This document shows positions 62,834 to 64,000 of a stretch of 64,000 nucleotides of DNA, one piece after another. The notes under the pieces are model-generated. The model worked only from the letters and a program-made list of their open reading frames with translations, searched no databases and was not told the DNA's origin. Positions within the stretch are counted from its first letter, which is position 1, and every line of letters begins with the position of its first letter. The stretch spans positions 124,001-188,000 of the forward strand of contig NZ_JAYGII010000001.1 in the NCBI RefSeq assembly GCF_034931365.1, in the 5' to 3' direction. The DNA comes from Natronospira elongata. Lineage in GTDB: Bacteria; Pseudomonadota; Gammaproteobacteria; Natronospirales; Natronospiraceae. The translations under genes were made by a program, and so were the position numbers.

Positions 62834-63961
62834 TCAACTCGCCATGCGCTCCAGGATATCCCGGTAAATCCCCGCCAACTGATCCAGCTCATCGACCCGA
62901 ATTCGTTCATCCACCGCATGAATGGTGGCATTGGTGGGGCCCAGTTCCACCAGTTGGGTCCCGGTGGGGGCGATGAAGCGGCCATCCGAGGTACCGCCGG
63001 AGGTGGAGAACTCGGGTTCCAGACCCGCCTGATCGCGGACCGCATCCCGGACCGCTTCCACCAGTGGTCCGCCCCGGGTGATGAAGGGACGGCCCGAGTC
63101 CCGCCAGAAGCACTCATGTCGCGGCGCGTGGCGTTCCAGTACCTCGTTTACCATCTGCTGCAGTCCCTCGGGTGTCTGCCGGGGGCTGTAGCGGAAGTTG
63201 AACCAGGCCTCGGCAGTGGCGGGAATGACATTGTTGGCGCCGGTGCCGGCATTGAAATTGGAGATCTGGAAGCTGGTGGGCGGAAAGTCGGCGTCGCCTT
63301 CATCCCATTGTCGCTGACTGAGTTCGCTCAGCGCGGCCGCCAGACGGGGGATGGGGTTGTCAGCGTTCTGGGGGTAGGCCACATGACCCTGGATGCCGCT
63401 GACCGTTACCTGGCCGGACAGTGAACCCCGTCGGCCATGGCGGACCACATCACCGACCCGTTCCCGGCTGGAAGGCTCGCCCACCACGCAGTAGTCGATA
63501 CGGACGCCTCGATCCTTGAGTGTTTCCATGACCTTTTTGGTGCCTTCCTGGGCCGGGCCTTCCTCGTCGCTGGTGATCAGAAAGGCCAGGCGCAGACCGG
63601 GGTCGGGGTGTTGGCTGAGAAAGTCTTCCACGGCGCAGATCATGGCCGCCAGCCCTCCCTTCATGTCCGCCGCGCCCCGGCCCCAGAGCCAGCCGTCACT
63701 CTCCACCGCCTCGAAGGGCGGATGAGTCCAGCTGTCTTCCGGGCCGGTTGGCACCACATCGGTATGCCCGGCGAAGCAGAACAGGGGACTTTTCTCACCC
63801 CGCACGGCCCAGAGGTTGTCCACCTCGCCAAAGCGAAGCGCTTCGCAACGGAAACCGAGGGCCTCGAGGCGTTCTGCAATCAGCGCCTGGCAACCGGCGT
63901 CTTCGGGGGTGATGGAGCGGCGGCGGATGAGTGCCTTGGCAAGCTCGTTGACCTGGTTCAT
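62834..63961 (-). CDS. dapE: Succinyl-diaminopimelate desuccinylase
   Basis: 375-residue M20 metallopeptidase. Hydrolyses N-succinyl-LL-2,6-diaminopimelate in lysine and peptidoglycan precursor synthesis. Dizinc-site residues are His66 and Asp68 (AGHTDV), Asp99 (GRGAADMKGG), Glu133/Glu134 (SDEEGPA), Glu162 (GEPSS) and the C-terminal His in NATIHAVDE. The lid/dimerisation domain occupies ~180-295. AAGGAC lies upstream of the ATG at 63961. Probably in an operon with a gene whose end is just visible at the right edge. Confidence 0.96.
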   Translation of the reverse strand: MNQVNELAKALIRRRSITPEDAGCQALIAERLEALGFRCEALRFGEVDNLWAVRGEKSPLFCFAGHTDVVPTGPEDSWTHPPFEAVESDGWLWGRGAADMKGGLAAMICAVEDFLSQHPDPGLRLAFLITSDEEGPAQEGTKKVMETLKDRGVRIDYCVVGEPSSRERVGDVVRHGRRGSLSGQVTVSGIQGHVAYPQNADNPIPRLAAALSELSQRQWDEGDADFPPTSFQISNFNAGTGANNVIPATAEAWFNFRYSPRQTPEGLQQMVNEVLERHAPRHECFWRDSGRPFITRGGPLVEAVRDAVRDQAGLEPEFSTSGGTSDGRFIAPTGTQLVELGPTNATIHAVDERIRVDELDQLAGIYRDILERMAS

Positions 63962-63976
63962 GAGGGTTGTTCGTCC

Positions 63977-64000
63977 TTACGGTTGTTTCCAGGGAATGGG
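63977..64000 (-). CDS. C-terminal end of a gene upstream of dapE (partial)
   Basis: The last 24 bases can be read on the minus strand as PIPWKQP and a stop, 15 bp before dapE. That spacing and the overlap of its stop with the dapE ribosome-binding region would fit the preceding gene of a dap operon. Too short to identify. Confidence 0.25.
   Translation of the reverse strand, partial: PIPWKQP

Noticed and set aside
1..64000. tRNA, rRNA, CRISPR, prophage or insertion sequence
   Set aside because: None was seen by eye: no clustered direct repeats with spacers, no transposase or integrase motifs, and no tRNA-like arms found. tRNAscan-SE and Infernal would settle small RNAs and riboswitches.

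Overview
This 64 kb window reads as ordinary, gene-dense chromosome from a GC-rich gammaproteobacterium. The evidence is the ppsA/ppsR pair, YqiB (DUF1249), Tsp/Prc, a YoaA-tsaB operon, a complete Pho locus, DsbB and DapE. Several Na+-coupled carrier families (two DASS, one BASS, one AbgT) and many acidic proteins would fit a moderately halophilic or marine lineage, but that is inference. I saw no rRNA, tRNA, CRISPR array, transposase, integrase or phage gene.

Layout. 1-5.5 kb: PEP synthase (cut by the left edge) diverging from its regulator ppsR, an orphan acidic lipoprotein, and an alpha/beta hydrolase diverging from a LuxR-type regulator. 5.5-11.4 kb: a cydA-cydB-cydD-cydC operon on the minus strand. 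11.5-17.6 kb: phosphoglucomutase, YqiB, a coiled-coil protein and the Tsp protease. 17.6-24 kb: a dicarboxylate-type carrier, a translationally coupled oxidoreductase/aminotransferase pair that best fits GnnA/GnnB (UDP-GlcNAc to UDP-GlcNAc3N, giving amide-linked lipid A), a 44-bp perfect palindrome, and an AbgT transporter followed by a REP-like hairpin. 24-31 kb: lipoproteins, a putative PUA/EVE-like plus HNH nuclease, a YugP-type metallopeptidase, lipoyl synthase, two overlapping crcB genes and a MATE exporter. 31-35 kb: a small flagellar-rod-like protein, a FapA/DUF342 protein and a degenerate-EAL/HDOD protein. 35-39.6 kb: GTP-dependent PEP carboxykinase diverging from a YoaA/DinG helicase coupled to tsaB.

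39.6-50.2 kb is one phosphate-starvation block: phoB-phoR, an OprO/P-type porin, pstS and pstC-pstA-pstB-phoU. Pho boxes with correctly spaced -10 elements can be read upstream of phoB, pstS and pstC, with a weaker one before the porin. PstC and PstA carry large periplasmic insertions.

50-64 kb: a BASS transporter and acyl-CoA ligase operon, dsbB with a second DASS carrier, an outer-membrane beta-barrel, an unknown protein with a ParB-like tail, pirin diverging from a LysR regulator with a clear palindrome between them, a bestrophin, a secreted unknown, an MFS exporter, a YaiI-family protein and dapE.

Metabolically, ppsA, ppsR and pckG give two routes into gluconeogenesis, with pgm at the glucose-phosphate end. 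The most novel-looking items are the EVE-like/HNH protein, the probable GnnA/GnnB pair, the FapA and rod-like pair, and the ParB-like unknown. All functional calls come from reading the sequence by eye; no database search was run.
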